NCBI GenBank assembly: GCA_902362375.1
Contig: CABIVS010000010.1
Location: 30,867 to 73,039 of the forward strand
Source: Bacteroidaceae bacterium
GTDB taxonomy: Bacteria; Bacteroidota; Bacteroidia; Bacteroidales; Bacteroidaceae
Reading direction: 5' to 3'
DNA: 42,173 nt
Below the pieces are notes generated by a model. That model worked only from the letters and a program-made list of their open reading frames with translations. It had not been told where the DNA came from and did not search any database. Both the position numbers and the translations under genes were made by a program. Position 1 is the first letter of the stretch; every line of letters starts with the position of its first letter. Positions 27,309 to 35,823 of the stretch are shown here, piece after piece.

Positions 27309-29627
27309 TTATTCTGCTTTAATGCTCTTTACGGGGTTTTCATTGGCAACGTGCCAGGCTTTCACTACCACGCAAGCCACGATAACCAATAGTACCAGCA
27401 GGGCTATTCCTATAAAAAGTAACAGATCCATATCAATTCGTTCGCTAAACTGTTCCAACCATATTTGGCCTGTAAAATAGGAAGCGGCAGTACCTATCAG
27501 AACAGAGATTACGGAGATGTTCAGAATGTCGTATATCAATAATTTCAGGATGCCGGAGGCTTCTGCCCCATTCACTTTGCGTATGGCTATTTCCTTGCTG
27601 CGGCGTTGAGTTTCTCCATTCACATAGCCAATCAATCCCGTGATGACAATAAGCAGGATGAAGCAGGACGAAATCCAGACTGCATTACGGAAACGATATA
27701 CACTCTTATAGCCTTCCCGGATCTTGCTGTCTACTGAATTGAAGTTCAGAGCTACATTCGGAAATGTTTTTGCCACACATTCGTTCAAGCGTTTCAGGTT
27801 CTCGTCATAGGGTTCTTTTAGACGGACATTGATGGTGTGATTGGCCGATTCTTTATCGGCAATCAATGCAATAGGAGACTGACTGGAATAGAAACTTCTA
27901 TTACGAATATCATCAAACACTCCTACGATGGTACCTTCTACCCCACTCACGGATTTTCCTACGGCACCATCGGTCCATTTCATCAAACGGACGAGTTCTT
28001 TATTCACCAATAGATCGCCTTTTTTCTTGATGGTGGTGCCTTCTGTTATTCTGATTCCCATCACATTCGGATAATCATAGTCGCACATATTGAAATTAAG
28101 GGTAGCAATGCGTTTGCCGTCGTTGCCAATCAATCCACGTGTCCAGTACTCTCCCAGTACGCTGTGTGTGGATGCCGATACCCCGTCCACCATCGGTTGG
28201 CGAAGCAACTCGTCTTTTACATGTTCTACTGTTTCGCCTGACATCCAGGTTTCAGCTTCTACCAGTCCCGGAATCTTGATTCCCATATCTCCATTCATCA
28301 GGTGAGAATATTGTAACAGGGTAACCAGCAATAGTCCGAGTACAAAGGAGGTACCCGTGAACTGGACAAATAGCAATGAACGTTTCCATCCTCTTTTCCC
28401 ATCCGTGTAGTGCCGGAATACTTGCGTGACGGGAATACGTGAAAACAGTTTCCCCGGTATGCCTCCTGCCAGGAGGAAAAGGACTGCTACAGTGAGCAAC
28501 GGTATCCAAATGATGTCCCAGGCAAACAGTGAGGCAAGGCTGGTTCCCAGCAGGTCTTCGATCAATTCGCCCATGTTGATTATCAACAGGAAGCTAAATA
28601 GAATGGATAGTAGAACCAAGACTCCGGTTTCTGCCAGAAACATACCAAAGACGTTCCCTGAACTGGCTCCACTGCATTTATGTACTCCTACGCTTTTTGC
28701 ACGACGACTGATAGTGGCTATTGAAATCAACATATAATTCATGATGGCTACAAAAAACACTGAAAAGCCGAGGAAGCCGAATATCATCAAACGTTTCTGG
28801 GTATCGGCAGAATCCAGATGACGTTTCGAAAGAGGAACAACGCTGTATTCCAACTTCCAGTCATCCCATTGCAAGGGGCTGTATTTGGCCATTACTTGTT
28901 GGATTTTGCTGTTCACCTTGTCTATATCCGACGCATGACGCAAGCGTGCAAAGGCATAAAAGATATCATTCCCATTCCAACCGTTACCACTCGCATAGCG
29001 ACCATCGCGGTGGATGGTAATCACAAAGTCACGGGAGAGCATCGAATTTTCGGGTATGTCTTTATAGACGCCGCGAATTGTCAGTTCCAACTGTTTGTCC
29101 GCCGAAAGGGTTTTCCCAATAGGGTCTGCACTGCCGAATGTTTCACGGGCAAAATGTTCTGAAACAAATATGCTATTCGAAATGATGAGATCTTTCGCGT
29201 TCCCTTTTAGTACGGGTATACCCATCGTTTCAAAGAAACAGGTGTCAACCCTCATGTAATTTGCTTTTGACAGCAGTTTGTCTTCTTTATAAATATGATA
29301 AAACTGGGAAGGAAGTACACAGGTGGCCGACTCTATTTCTTCAGGCATATCCTGCGCCAGGGTAAAAGCTACCGGATCGCAGACGGTATAGTCATAATTC
29401 ATTCCGTCATCGCCCTGCACTTCGCCGGTCGTCATATTCTGTGCCGCTATTCTCGCCATTATCAGATTCTCCGCTTCCAGGTAACATTTCTCATAGCTCA
29501 TCTCAAAAGCTATTTGCGAGAAAAGCAAGATGCCAACTGTTAGTCCTAAAGAAAGGGAGAGCACTCTTACGATATTCAAAGTACGCTCATGCAGTAATGT
29601 ACGTATGCTATAATAGATTTGTCTCAT
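27309..29627 (-). CDS. FtsX/MacB-type ABC transporter permease (second in operon)
   Basis: The 772-aa protein has an N-terminal membrane helix (about 18-40), a large MacB-type periplasmic domain, three central helices after the block SVGVHKCSGASSGNVFGMFL, another periplasmic domain, and a C-terminal set of helices after RRRSKEIAIRKVNGAEASGI. This double arrangement of FtsX-like domains is typical of Bacteroidetes exporters. It is a paralogue of the permease at 30344-32653, sharing those same two blocks. It lies 18 bp after the ATPase gene. Exported substrate unknown. Confidence 0.93.
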   Translation of the reverse strand: MRQIYYSIRTLLHERTLNIVRVLSLSLGLTVGILLFSQIAFEMSYEKCYLEAENLIMARIAAQNMTTGEVQGDDGMNYDYTVCDPVAFTLAQDMPEEIESATCVLPSQFYHIYKEDKLLSKANYMRVDTCFFETMGIPVLKGNAKDLIISNSIFVSEHFARETFGSADPIGKTLSADKQLELTIRGVYKDIPENSMLSRDFVITIHRDGRYASGNGWNGNDIFYAFARLRHASDIDKVNSKIQQVMAKYSPLQWDDWKLEYSVVPLSKRHLDSADTQKRLMIFGFLGFSVFFVAIMNYMLISIATISRRAKSVGVHKCSGASSGNVFGMFLAETGVLVLLSILFSFLLIINMGELIEDLLGTSLASLFAWDIIWIPLLTVAVLFLLAGGIPGKLFSRIPVTQVFRHYTDGKRGWKRSLLFVQFTGTSFVLGLLLVTLLQYSHLMNGDMGIKIPGLVEAETWMSGETVEHVKDELLRQPMVDGVSASTHSVLGEYWTRGLIGNDGKRIATLNFNMCDYDYPNVMGIRITEGTTIKKKGDLLVNKELVRLMKWTDGAVGKSVSGVEGTIVGVFDDIRNRSFYSSQSPIALIADKESANHTINVRLKEPYDENLKRLNECVAKTFPNVALNFNSVDSKIREGYKSVYRFRNAVWISSCFILLIVITGLIGYVNGETQRRSKEIAIRKVNGAEASGILKLLIYDILNISVISVLIGTAASYFTGQIWLEQFSERIDMDLLLFIGIALLVLLVIVACVVVKAWHVANENPVKSIKAE

Positions 29628-29645
29628 ACTTGCTTCTGATCTGGT

Positions 29646-30320
29646 TTATGCTATCACACTGGCTACCACGCTGCCGTCGAACAAATGAACTGTACGATGG
29701 GCAAAGGATGCGTCATGTTGTGAGTGTGTCACCATGATGATGGTTGTTCCTTCTTTATTCAGTTCGGTCAACAGGTTCATCACTTCTGCCCCATTCTTTG
29801 AATCGAGGTTACCGGTCGGTTCATCGGCGAGAATCAGTTTCGGATTGGTCACTACGGCACGGGCAATGGCGACACGTTGTTGCTGACCACCGGAAAGTTG
29901 TTGCGGAAAGTGTTTGGCACGATGACTGATGTTCATCCGTTTCAGAATATCTTCTACCATGCGGCGGCGTTCGGATGCTTTAAAGCCCAAATATGTCAGA
30001 GGAAGTTCTACATTCTCGTAAACATTCAGTTCGTCGATCAGGTTAAAGCTCTGGAATACGAATCCGAGTTTGCCCTTACGCACATGGGTACGTTCTTTCT
30101 CTTTCAATCCGCCCACTTCTTCACCCATCAAGCGGTAGGAACCTTCGGTAGGGTTATCGAGCAACCCCAGAATGTTCAACAAAGTGGATTTACCACAACC
30201 GGAGGGCCCCATAATGGCTACAAACTCTCCCTCTTTTACTTCAAGGTTTACGTGATTCAAGGCAACTGTCTCCACTTCGGAAGTACGGAATACTTTACTG
30301 ATGTTGTTTATTTCAATCAT
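29646..30320 (-). CDS. ABC transporter ATP-binding protein (MacB/LolD type)
   Basis: The 224-aa ATPase of the exporter has Walker [12 protein letters not shown] (residues about 38-48), Q-loop FQSFN, signature [14 protein letters not shown], Walker [14 protein letters not shown] and the H-loop MVTHSQHDA. It is close to LolD/MacB ATPases that drive mechanotransmission rather than classical transport. It lies 23 bp after the first permease gene and 18 bp before the second, so one ATPase probably serves both permeases as a heterodimeric membrane partner. Confidence 0.95.
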   Translation of the reverse strand: MIEINNISKVFRTSEVETVALNHVNLEVKEGEFVAIMGPSGCGKSTLLNILGLLDNPTEGSYRLMGEEVGGLKEKERTHVRKGKLGFVFQSFNLIDELNVYENVELPLTYLGFKASERRRMVEDILKRMNISHRAKHFPQQLSGGQQQRVAIARAVVTNPKLILADEPTGNLDSKNGAEVMNLLTELNKEGTTIIMVTHSQHDASFAHRTVHLFDGSVVASVIA

Positions 30321-30343
30321 AATCTTTTTATTTATGTTTTTAA

Positions 30344-32653
30344 TTATTCACTTTTAAGGCTACTCACGGGATTTTCATTGGCAATCCGCCACGATTTCCA
30401 AAGTACGCAGGCTACGATAACGAGAAGATTTACAATCGCTATCAGTACATACGCCGCCCAGCTGACGGGCACGTGTTCGGCAAACATATCCATCCACATA
30501 TCATTGACGTACCATGATGCCGCCACACCGATCACAACGGCTGCAACGGCTACATAGAGCACATCTTTCACCAACATTTCCAAAATACCGGAGGCTTCGG
30601 CGCCATTGACTTTGCGTATGGCAATCTCTTTGGAACGGCGGCGGACTTCGTCGGTTGTGTAGCCTATCAATCCCATCATCATCACAAAGAACATGGTAAC
30701 CGCCGCCAGTATGGTAGCATTGCTGAAGACGCGGATGGAGTTATAACTCTCTTTTATCATCTGCTCCATCGAACGGAAATCGACCGTTTTATCGGGGAAA
30801 GCATCTGCCGATACTTTATTCAGTTTCTGAAGATTCTCCGCAAAAGGTTCTTTCAGCCGGACATGAACACAGCTCCCGAAATTCTTGGTACTCATCAGGA
30901 TGAAAGGTGCTTGCGGGTTGGTGAAATTACCGATCCGGAAGTCTTTAATCACTCCCACTACTTTACATACGTAGCCTGAATTATAGACGGTACGGTTCAA
31001 TAGTTCGGTTCCCCAATGCATCCATTCGCCGTATGTTTCATTGATGACTACTTCGTCTTCATTTCGTGGCATACGCCCCTCCTTCATCACCATACCCATC
31101 ATCTTCGGATAGTCTTCCATCATTTTACAAAAACGGGAAGAGAAAAGTGATTGTCCACTTTCATCCTGAATCATCGTTCCGCTATAACTATATACGGGAT
31201 GGGAATCGGCACTGGACACGGACTCTACATAAGGCAGGCCGCGGAAGAAAGTCAGGGCATAGTCTTGGTTTTCTTTATTGCCGAAACCGGTATTGGCTAC
31301 GACAACGCGCTTCGGATTGTATCCCAGGTCTTTGTTTAAGACATAGTAGTATTGCAGCATCACCACATACATCAGTCCGCAGATGAAAGCTACGCCGGCA
31401 AACTGCACGAATAATAGCGGGCGTTTCCAGCCTTTCTTTCCTTCTGTATAGCGGCGGAAGACTTGTGAAACGGGGATTTTGGCAAAGATGCGTCCGGGCA
31501 GTGCTCCTCCTATGAGGAACAGGATAGCTACCGTCAGCAGGGGTACCCAAAGACGGTCTAAAGAGAACAGAGCTCCGAGTTCAACGGCGGTTGTATCTTC
31601 TATAAAGTCGCGGAAGTTCAGTAAGATTAATCCCATCAGTAGTAAGGCGAAGAGAATAATGATAGCTGTTTCCAATAGGAACATTCCCAGAATTTTGCCG
31701 CTGCTTGCACCGCTACACTTATGTACGCCGATGGCTTTGGCGCGATATGAGAGTGAAGAGATGGAGATCAGTACGTAGTTCAAGGTAGCGATAAAAAGGA
31801 TGATTATTCCCAGGATAGACATGATGTTCCGCATCCGCTTCACGTCCGGCTCTTCCCTGTACACATCACGGATCGGCTTTACAAAAGCGGTATAACCTAC
31901 TACTTTCTGGTCTTCTGCAGGACGATATTTCTTTATCAGGTCATTCAACCGGGCATTCACCACGGATTTGTCTGCTCCGGGACGGAAACGGATAAATGCA
32001 ATCCAGCTATCGCCTCCTCTCCAGGAGTAGTTTCCCCATCCACGGCTCCATACGGTAGGCAGAGAAATCACAGCCTCCGGTCTGACGGTAGCATTTTCAG
32101 GTATGTCAGCATACGTACCTTTCACTGTCAGTTCTATTTCCTTATTATAAGAGATAACTTTGCCTATCGGATTTTCTTGATCGAACATCTTACGAGCCAA
32201 CCGGTCACTAAGAAAGACAACATCTTTCTGCATCAGTTCCTTTTCCGGAACACCGCTTAAAACGTCGATACCCATAGTCTGAAAGAATAGTGAATCGGCT
32301 GTCACTTTGTTAGCTTCAAAACGGACACTTCCATGATAAAGAGGGGCACTCATCCAAACGCAATAGCTGGTGGCTGCCTCCACTTCTTTAGGAAAATTCT
32401 CCAGTATGGCACCCGCCACCGGTCCGCAGTTCTTATCCTGCGGCTCAAAGGTTTGGCCATTGGCGGAAAAGACGGAGAAGATCTGATACAGGTTATCATA
32501 ATCTTTGAAGCATTTGTCAAAGCTCTGTTCGAAAGCCACACGGGCAAACAACAGAATGCTCATCGTCAGCCCCAACGCCAAAGAGAGGATTTTGATAACG
32601 TTGGAACCATGCCCCCGCAATAAAGTACGGATCACATAATAGATTTGTTTCAT
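30344..32653 (-). CDS. FtsX/MacB-type ABC transporter permease (first in operon)
   Basis: From the ATG at 32653 the protein is 769 aa, starting MKQIYYVIRTLLRGHGSN, which parallels the MRQIYYSIRTLLHERTLN start of its paralogue. The frame is open 12 codons further, but that start (32689) lies inside the sigma-54 promoter, upstream of the inferred transcription start. It has an N-terminal helix, a periplasmic MacB-like domain, three central helices after AIGVHKCSGASSGKILGMFL, and a second FtsX half ending in RRRSKEIAIRKVNGAEASGI. It opens the exporter operon. Confidence 0.93.
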   Translation of the reverse strand: MKQIYYVIRTLLRGHGSNVIKILSLALGLTMSILLFARVAFEQSFDKCFKDYDNLYQIFSVFSANGQTFEPQDKNCGPVAGAILENFPKEVEAATSYCVWMSAPLYHGSVRFEANKVTADSLFFQTMGIDVLSGVPEKELMQKDVVFLSDRLARKMFDQENPIGKVISYNKEIELTVKGTYADIPENATVRPEAVISLPTVWSRGWGNYSWRGGDSWIAFIRFRPGADKSVVNARLNDLIKKYRPAEDQKVVGYTAFVKPIRDVYREEPDVKRMRNIMSILGIIILFIATLNYVLISISSLSYRAKAIGVHKCSGASSGKILGMFLLETAIIILFALLLMGLILLNFRDFIEDTTAVELGALFSLDRLWVPLLTVAILFLIGGALPGRIFAKIPVSQVFRRYTEGKKGWKRPLLFVQFAGVAFICGLMYVVMLQYYYVLNKDLGYNPKRVVVANTGFGNKENQDYALTFFRGLPYVESVSSADSHPVYSYSGTMIQDESGQSLFSSRFCKMMEDYPKMMGMVMKEGRMPRNEDEVVINETYGEWMHWGTELLNRTVYNSGYVCKVVGVIKDFRIGNFTNPQAPFILMSTKNFGSCVHVRLKEPFAENLQKLNKVSADAFPDKTVDFRSMEQMIKESYNSIRVFSNATILAAVTMFFVMMMGLIGYTTDEVRRRSKEIAIRKVNGAEASGILEMLVKDVLYVAVAAVVIGVAASWYVNDMWMDMFAEHVPVSWAAYVLIAIVNLLVIVACVLWKSWRIANENPVSSLKSE

Positions 32654-32688
32654 ATTATATTTTATTTTTGTTTTTCTATTTTCAATCA

Positions 32689-32704
32689 TGCAGAAAGCAT
32701 GCCA
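32689..32704 (-). promoter_or_regulatory. Sigma-54 (-24/-12) promoter of the exporter operon
   Basis: The minus strand reads TGGCATGCTTTCTGCA. It has GG and GC at the exact 10-bp interval of the sigma-54 consensus TGGCACG-N4-TTGCA, differing only at two positions. It predicts transcription start near 32678 and a leader of about 25 nt to the permease ATG at 32653. An NtrC-type activator is encoded 1.8 kb away on the other strand. Confidence 0.8.
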
Positions 32705-32759
32705 AAAAAGAATAACAATTCATTATCAGGTGTTTATCATTTCAACCTTTCTGAATATT

Positions 32760-32795
32760 GTCTAAAAATTAGACAGTACCGTCTAATTTTTAGAC
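32760..32795. promoter_or_regulatory. Paired-dyad enhancer-like site (UAS)
   Basis: GTCTAAAAATTAGAC (32760-32774) and its reverse complement GTCTAATTTTTAGAC (32781-32795) are separated by AGTACC. Each arm is itself a dyad (GTCTAA-N3-TTAGAC). Their centres (32767 and 32788) are 21 bp apart, two helical turns, and about 100 bp upstream of the sigma-54 start. This is the usual spacing and geometry for a bacterial enhancer-binding protein. Confidence 0.75.
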
Positions 32796-32859
32796 AACCG
32801 GGAGACTATTCCATTTCTCCTTTAAATTGTTCCAACAGTCTCTATTATCCATGGGGAGA

Positions 32860-32890
32860 TTGTCCATCCCGGTAGAAAACTTTATCTTTG
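32860..32890 (+). promoter_or_regulatory. Promoter of the metallophosphoesterase gene
   Basis: TTG (32860-32862), a 20-bp spacer and TATCTTTG (32883-32890) match the Bacteroides vegetative pattern, with the start codon 28 bp downstream. Unlike the divergent operon, this one looks sigma-54-independent. Confidence 0.65.
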
Positions 32891-32917
32891 CATTCAGTTT
32901 TATAAACTATTAAAGTA

Positions 32918-33724
32918 ATGATGAAGAGGAAGAATTTATATGCACTGTGTTCGTGCCTGTTCCTTTCGGGATGCGGTATGATAGACTATCATCCGTATGA
33001 CGTCCGCATCAACGGAGAAACAGAGGTCAATGCACACAACATCGAAAGAATAGAAGCGAGCTGCCAGGGTAAAACTACGATACGGTTCGTGACAATGGGC
33101 GACTCACAACGATGGTATGACGAAACGGAAGATTTTGTAAAAGCGATCAATCAACGGAATGATATTGACTTCGTCATCCACGGAGGGGATATGAGTGACT
33201 TCGGACTGACCAAGGAATTTCTTTGGCAAAGGGATATCATGAACGGACTTCATGTGCCTTATGTGGCTCTGATCGGAAATCATGACTGCCTGGGCACGGG
33301 AGCGGAAACCTACAAGGCTGTATTCGGCTCCACAAACTTCTCTTTCATCGCAGGAAATGTGAAGTTTGTCTGCTTGAATACCAACGCTTTGGAGTATGAT
33401 TACTCCGAACCGGTACCGGACTTTACCTTTATGGAAAATGAGATAACGAACAGGCGGGAGGAGTTTGAAAAGACAGTTATTTGTATGCACGCGCGTCCCT
33501 ATACGGATGTGTTCAATGATAATGTGGCAAAAGTATTCCAGCACTATGTCAAACAGTATGCAGGAATACAGTTCTGCACGGCCGCCCATACCCATCACTA
33601 TCAGGACGATGTGATTTTTGATGATGGAATACATTATGTTACCAGTGATTGTATGGATTACCGTACTTATCTGGTATTTACAATAACTCCGGAAAAATAC
33701 GAATATGAGCTGGTTAAATACTAA
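32918..33724 (+). CDS. Lipoprotein calcineurin-like metallophosphoesterase
   Basis: The 268-aa protein starts with a lipoprotein signal (LFLSGC, lipid Cys19). The phosphoesterase motifs follow in order: MGDSQ (the usual GDxH has Gln in place of His), GGDMSD, GNHD, CMHARP and AHTHHY. They supply the two-metal site. It is cell-envelope located; no acidic surface-export signal follows Cys19, so a periplasm-facing position is likely. The substrate is unknown: phosphodiesters, nucleotides or phospholipid headgroups are possible. It overlaps the next gene by 20 bp and is divergent from the sigma-54 exporter operon. Confidence 0.88.
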   Translation: MMKRKNLYALCSCLFLSGCGMIDYHPYDVRINGETEVNAHNIERIEASCQGKTTIRFVTMGDSQRWYDETEDFVKAINQRNDIDFVIHGGDMSDFGLTKEFLWQRDIMNGLHVPYVALIGNHDCLGTGAETYKAVFGSTNFSFIAGNVKFVCLNTNALEYDYSEPVPDFTFMENEITNRREEFEKTVICMHARPYTDVFNDNVAKVFQHYVKQYAGIQFCTAAHTHHYQDDVIFDDGIHYVTSDCMDYRTYLVFTITPEKYEYELVKY

Positions 33725-34385
33725 TTATATCTTACGCGCAGGAGTACTGTACGTGCTTCTCCTGCTTTCCGGTCTGATGTCTGCCACCTGCCAGACAAAC
33801 GCACCGGAACAGACCCAACATACCCGTTATGACAATCGGGTTCACCGTTTCCGCAGAAACTGGGAGCGGATTATCCCGACTCATTCCAAAATACAATATG
33901 CCGGAAATATGGGATTACTCTCTTTCGGCACAGGATGGGATTATGGAAAGCGTAATCAGTGGGAAACGGATGTATTGCTCGGATTCATCCCGAAATATTC
34001 TTCGAAGAAAGCAAAAGTGACCATGACGCTCAAGCAGAACTATATGCCTTGGAGCATTAACATTGGAAAAGGATTCTCGACGGAGCCTCTTACCTGTGGT
34101 CTTTATGTGAATACCGTATTTGGAAATCAGTTCTGGGTGAATGAGCCGGAACGTTATCCGAAAGGGTATTATGGTTTCTCAAGCAAAGTGCGTTTCCATG
34201 TCTTTATGGGACAACGCCTGACCTATGATATTGACCCGCAACGCAGATTTATGGCCAAGTCCGTAACCTTTTTCTATGAAATAAGTACGTGCGACCTTTA
34301 TGTGATTAGTGCGGTAAACAATAGTTATCTCCGTCCGCGTGATTACCTTAGTTTATCATTCGGATTGAAGTTCCAGTGGTTTTGA
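33705..34385 (+). CDS. Small outer-membrane beta-barrel-like protein, unknown function
   Basis: The 226-aa protein has an N-terminal signal peptide (residues about 10-28, ending SATCQT). Alternating aromatic/polar strands follow (YAGNMGLLSFGTGWDYG, WETDVLLGFIP, YVNTVFGNQFWV) and it ends with Phe-Gln-Trp-Phe, the aromatic end common to outer-membrane barrels. I do not recognise a named family. It overlaps the metallophosphoesterase stop by 20 bp, so the pair is translationally coupled and may act together in the envelope. Confidence 0.75.
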   Translation: MSWLNTNYILRAGVLYVLLLLSGLMSATCQTNAPEQTQHTRYDNRVHRFRRNWERIIPTHSKIQYAGNMGLLSFGTGWDYGKRNQWETDVLLGFIPKYSSKKAKVTMTLKQNYMPWSINIGKGFSTEPLTCGLYVNTVFGNQFWVNEPERYPKGYYGFSSKVRFHVFMGQRLTYDIDPQRRFMAKSVTFFYEISTCDLYVISAVNNSYLRPRDYLSLSFGLKFQWF

Positions 34386-34428
34386 TTGGGGGCACAAGGA
34401 GTCTAAAATCAATTTTGAATTATGATTC

Positions 34429-34460
34429 TTGAATTATCACATCCTTTTTTCGTAAGTTTG
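34429..34460 (+). promoter_or_regulatory. Candidate promoter of the NtrC-type regulator operon
   Basis: TTG (34429-34431), a 21-bp spacer and TAAGTTTG (34453-34460) fit the Bacteroides pattern, 22 bp before the ATG. Confidence 0.6.
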
Positions 34461-34482
34461 CGCTGTACAAACTTGAACGAAA

Positions 34483-35823
34483 ATGAGTAAATCTGGAACA
34501 ATCATCATTGTAGACGACAATAAAGGAGTGCTGACTGCCATACAAATCCTTTTAAAAAGTTATTTTTCAAAGGTCGTTGCCCTCTCCTCGCCTGTCACCC
34601 TGACGAGCGTCCTGCGGGAGGAAATGCCGGAAGTGGTATTGCTGGACATGAATTTCACATCGGGCATCAATACCGGCAATGAGGGATTATTCTGGTTACA
34701 TGAAATAAAAAAAGTACGTCCGGATCTTCCGGTCGTACTTTTTACGGCTTATGCCGATATTGAACTGGCTATCCGGGGGATTAAAGAGGGAGCAACGGAC
34801 TTTATCGTTAAACCCTGGGACAACCAGAAACTAGTGGAAACGCTGCAAACCGCAGCAACCTCTACGCACAATGACAGGAAAACAGCAAGCAAAGAAAAGC
34901 CTGCTCACTCGCCTATGTACTGGGGAGAAAGCAAAGTAATGCAACAGTTACGGGTTTTGATTGAAAAGGTTGCCATCACCGATGCCAACCTCCTGATAAC
35001 GGGTGAAAACGGAACAGGAAAAGAGATGCTGGCACGTGAAATCCATGCGCTTTCCAACCGCAAACATAAGGAAATGATTGCGGTGGATATGGGAACCATC
35101 ACGGAATCTTTATTCGAGAGTGAGCTTTTCGGACATATAAAAGGGTCGTTCACTGATGCACATACCGACCGGACAGGTAAGTTCGAGGCTGCCGAAAAGA
35201 GTACGCTGTTTCTGGACGAAATAGGAAACTTGCCCTACCATCTGCAAGCAAAACTACTGACTGCCATCCAACGGCGAAGCATTGTAAAAGTGGGAAGTAA
35301 CACGCCAATTCCTATTGATATCCGACTGATATGTGCCACGAACCGGAACTTGCAAGAGATGGTAGCGAAAGGCGAATTCCGGGAGGACTTGCTCTACCGC
35401 ATCAATACCATTCATGTGGAAATTCCTCCCCTGCGCGAACGGAAAGAGGATATTATCCCATTGGCCGAACGATTTTTGTCTCACTTCTGCAAGCAATATG
35501 ACAAGTCGTTGATGAAGTTCACTCCCGAAGCAGAGGATAGATTGACTGCGCATCCCTGGTATGGGAATATCCGCGAATTGGAGCACGTCATCGAAAAAGC
35601 GGTTATCATCAATGACAGTCCGCTGATTCCTGCTGAATTATTCCAATTATCCGTACCACGGATAGCCATTCAGGAACAAAACATCTCCACCCTGGAAGAA
35701 ATGGAAGTGCAGATGATACGGAAAGCACTCGATGCCTGTGCGGGAAATTTATCGGCAGTGGCCGCTCAACTGGGAATAACCCGGCAAACGCTCTATAACA
35801 AGATGAAAAAATTCGGATTATGA
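34483..35823 (+). CDS. NtrC-family sigma-54-dependent response regulator
   Basis: The 446-aa protein has three domains. The receiver (residues 1-120) carries Asp55 as phosphorylation site and Lys in VKPWD. The AAA+ domain (about 145-380) has Walker A GENGTGKE at 174-181, Walker B TLFLDEIGN and arginine-finger region REDLLYRIN. The C-terminal Fis-type helix-turn-helix is SAVAAQLGITRQTLYNKMKK. The sigma-54 contact loop reads GSFTDA at 221-226 instead of GAFTGA, a variant I associate with Bacteroidetes activators. The gene overlaps the kinase gene as ATGA. The nearby sigma-54 promoter and dyad pair upstream of the exporter are its likely targets. Confidence 0.94.
   Translation: MSKSGTIIIVDDNKGVLTAIQILLKSYFSKVVALSSPVTLTSVLREEMPEVVLLDMNFTSGINTGNEGLFWLHEIKKVRPDLPVVLFTAYADIELAIRGIKEGATDFIVKPWDNQKLVETLQTAATSTHNDRKTASKEKPAHSPMYWGESKVMQQLRVLIEKVAITDANLLITGENGTGKEMLAREIHALSNRKHKEMIAVDMGTITESLFESELFGHIKGSFTDAHTDRTGKFEAAEKSTLFLDEIGNLPYHLQAKLLTAIQRRSIVKVGSNTPIPIDIRLICATNRNLQEMVAKGEFREDLLYRINTIHVEIPPLRERKEDIIPLAERFLSHFCKQYDKSLMKFTPEAEDRLTAHPWYGNIRELEHVIEKAVIINDSPLIPAELFQLSVPRIAIQEQNISTLEEMEVQMIRKALDACAGNLSAVAAQLGITRQTLYNKMKKFGL

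Noticed and set aside
34401..34410. GTCTAAAATC, a half-match to the exporter UAS, upstream of the regulator gene
   Set aside because: Only one partial half-site without dyad partner; too short to claim autoregulation.
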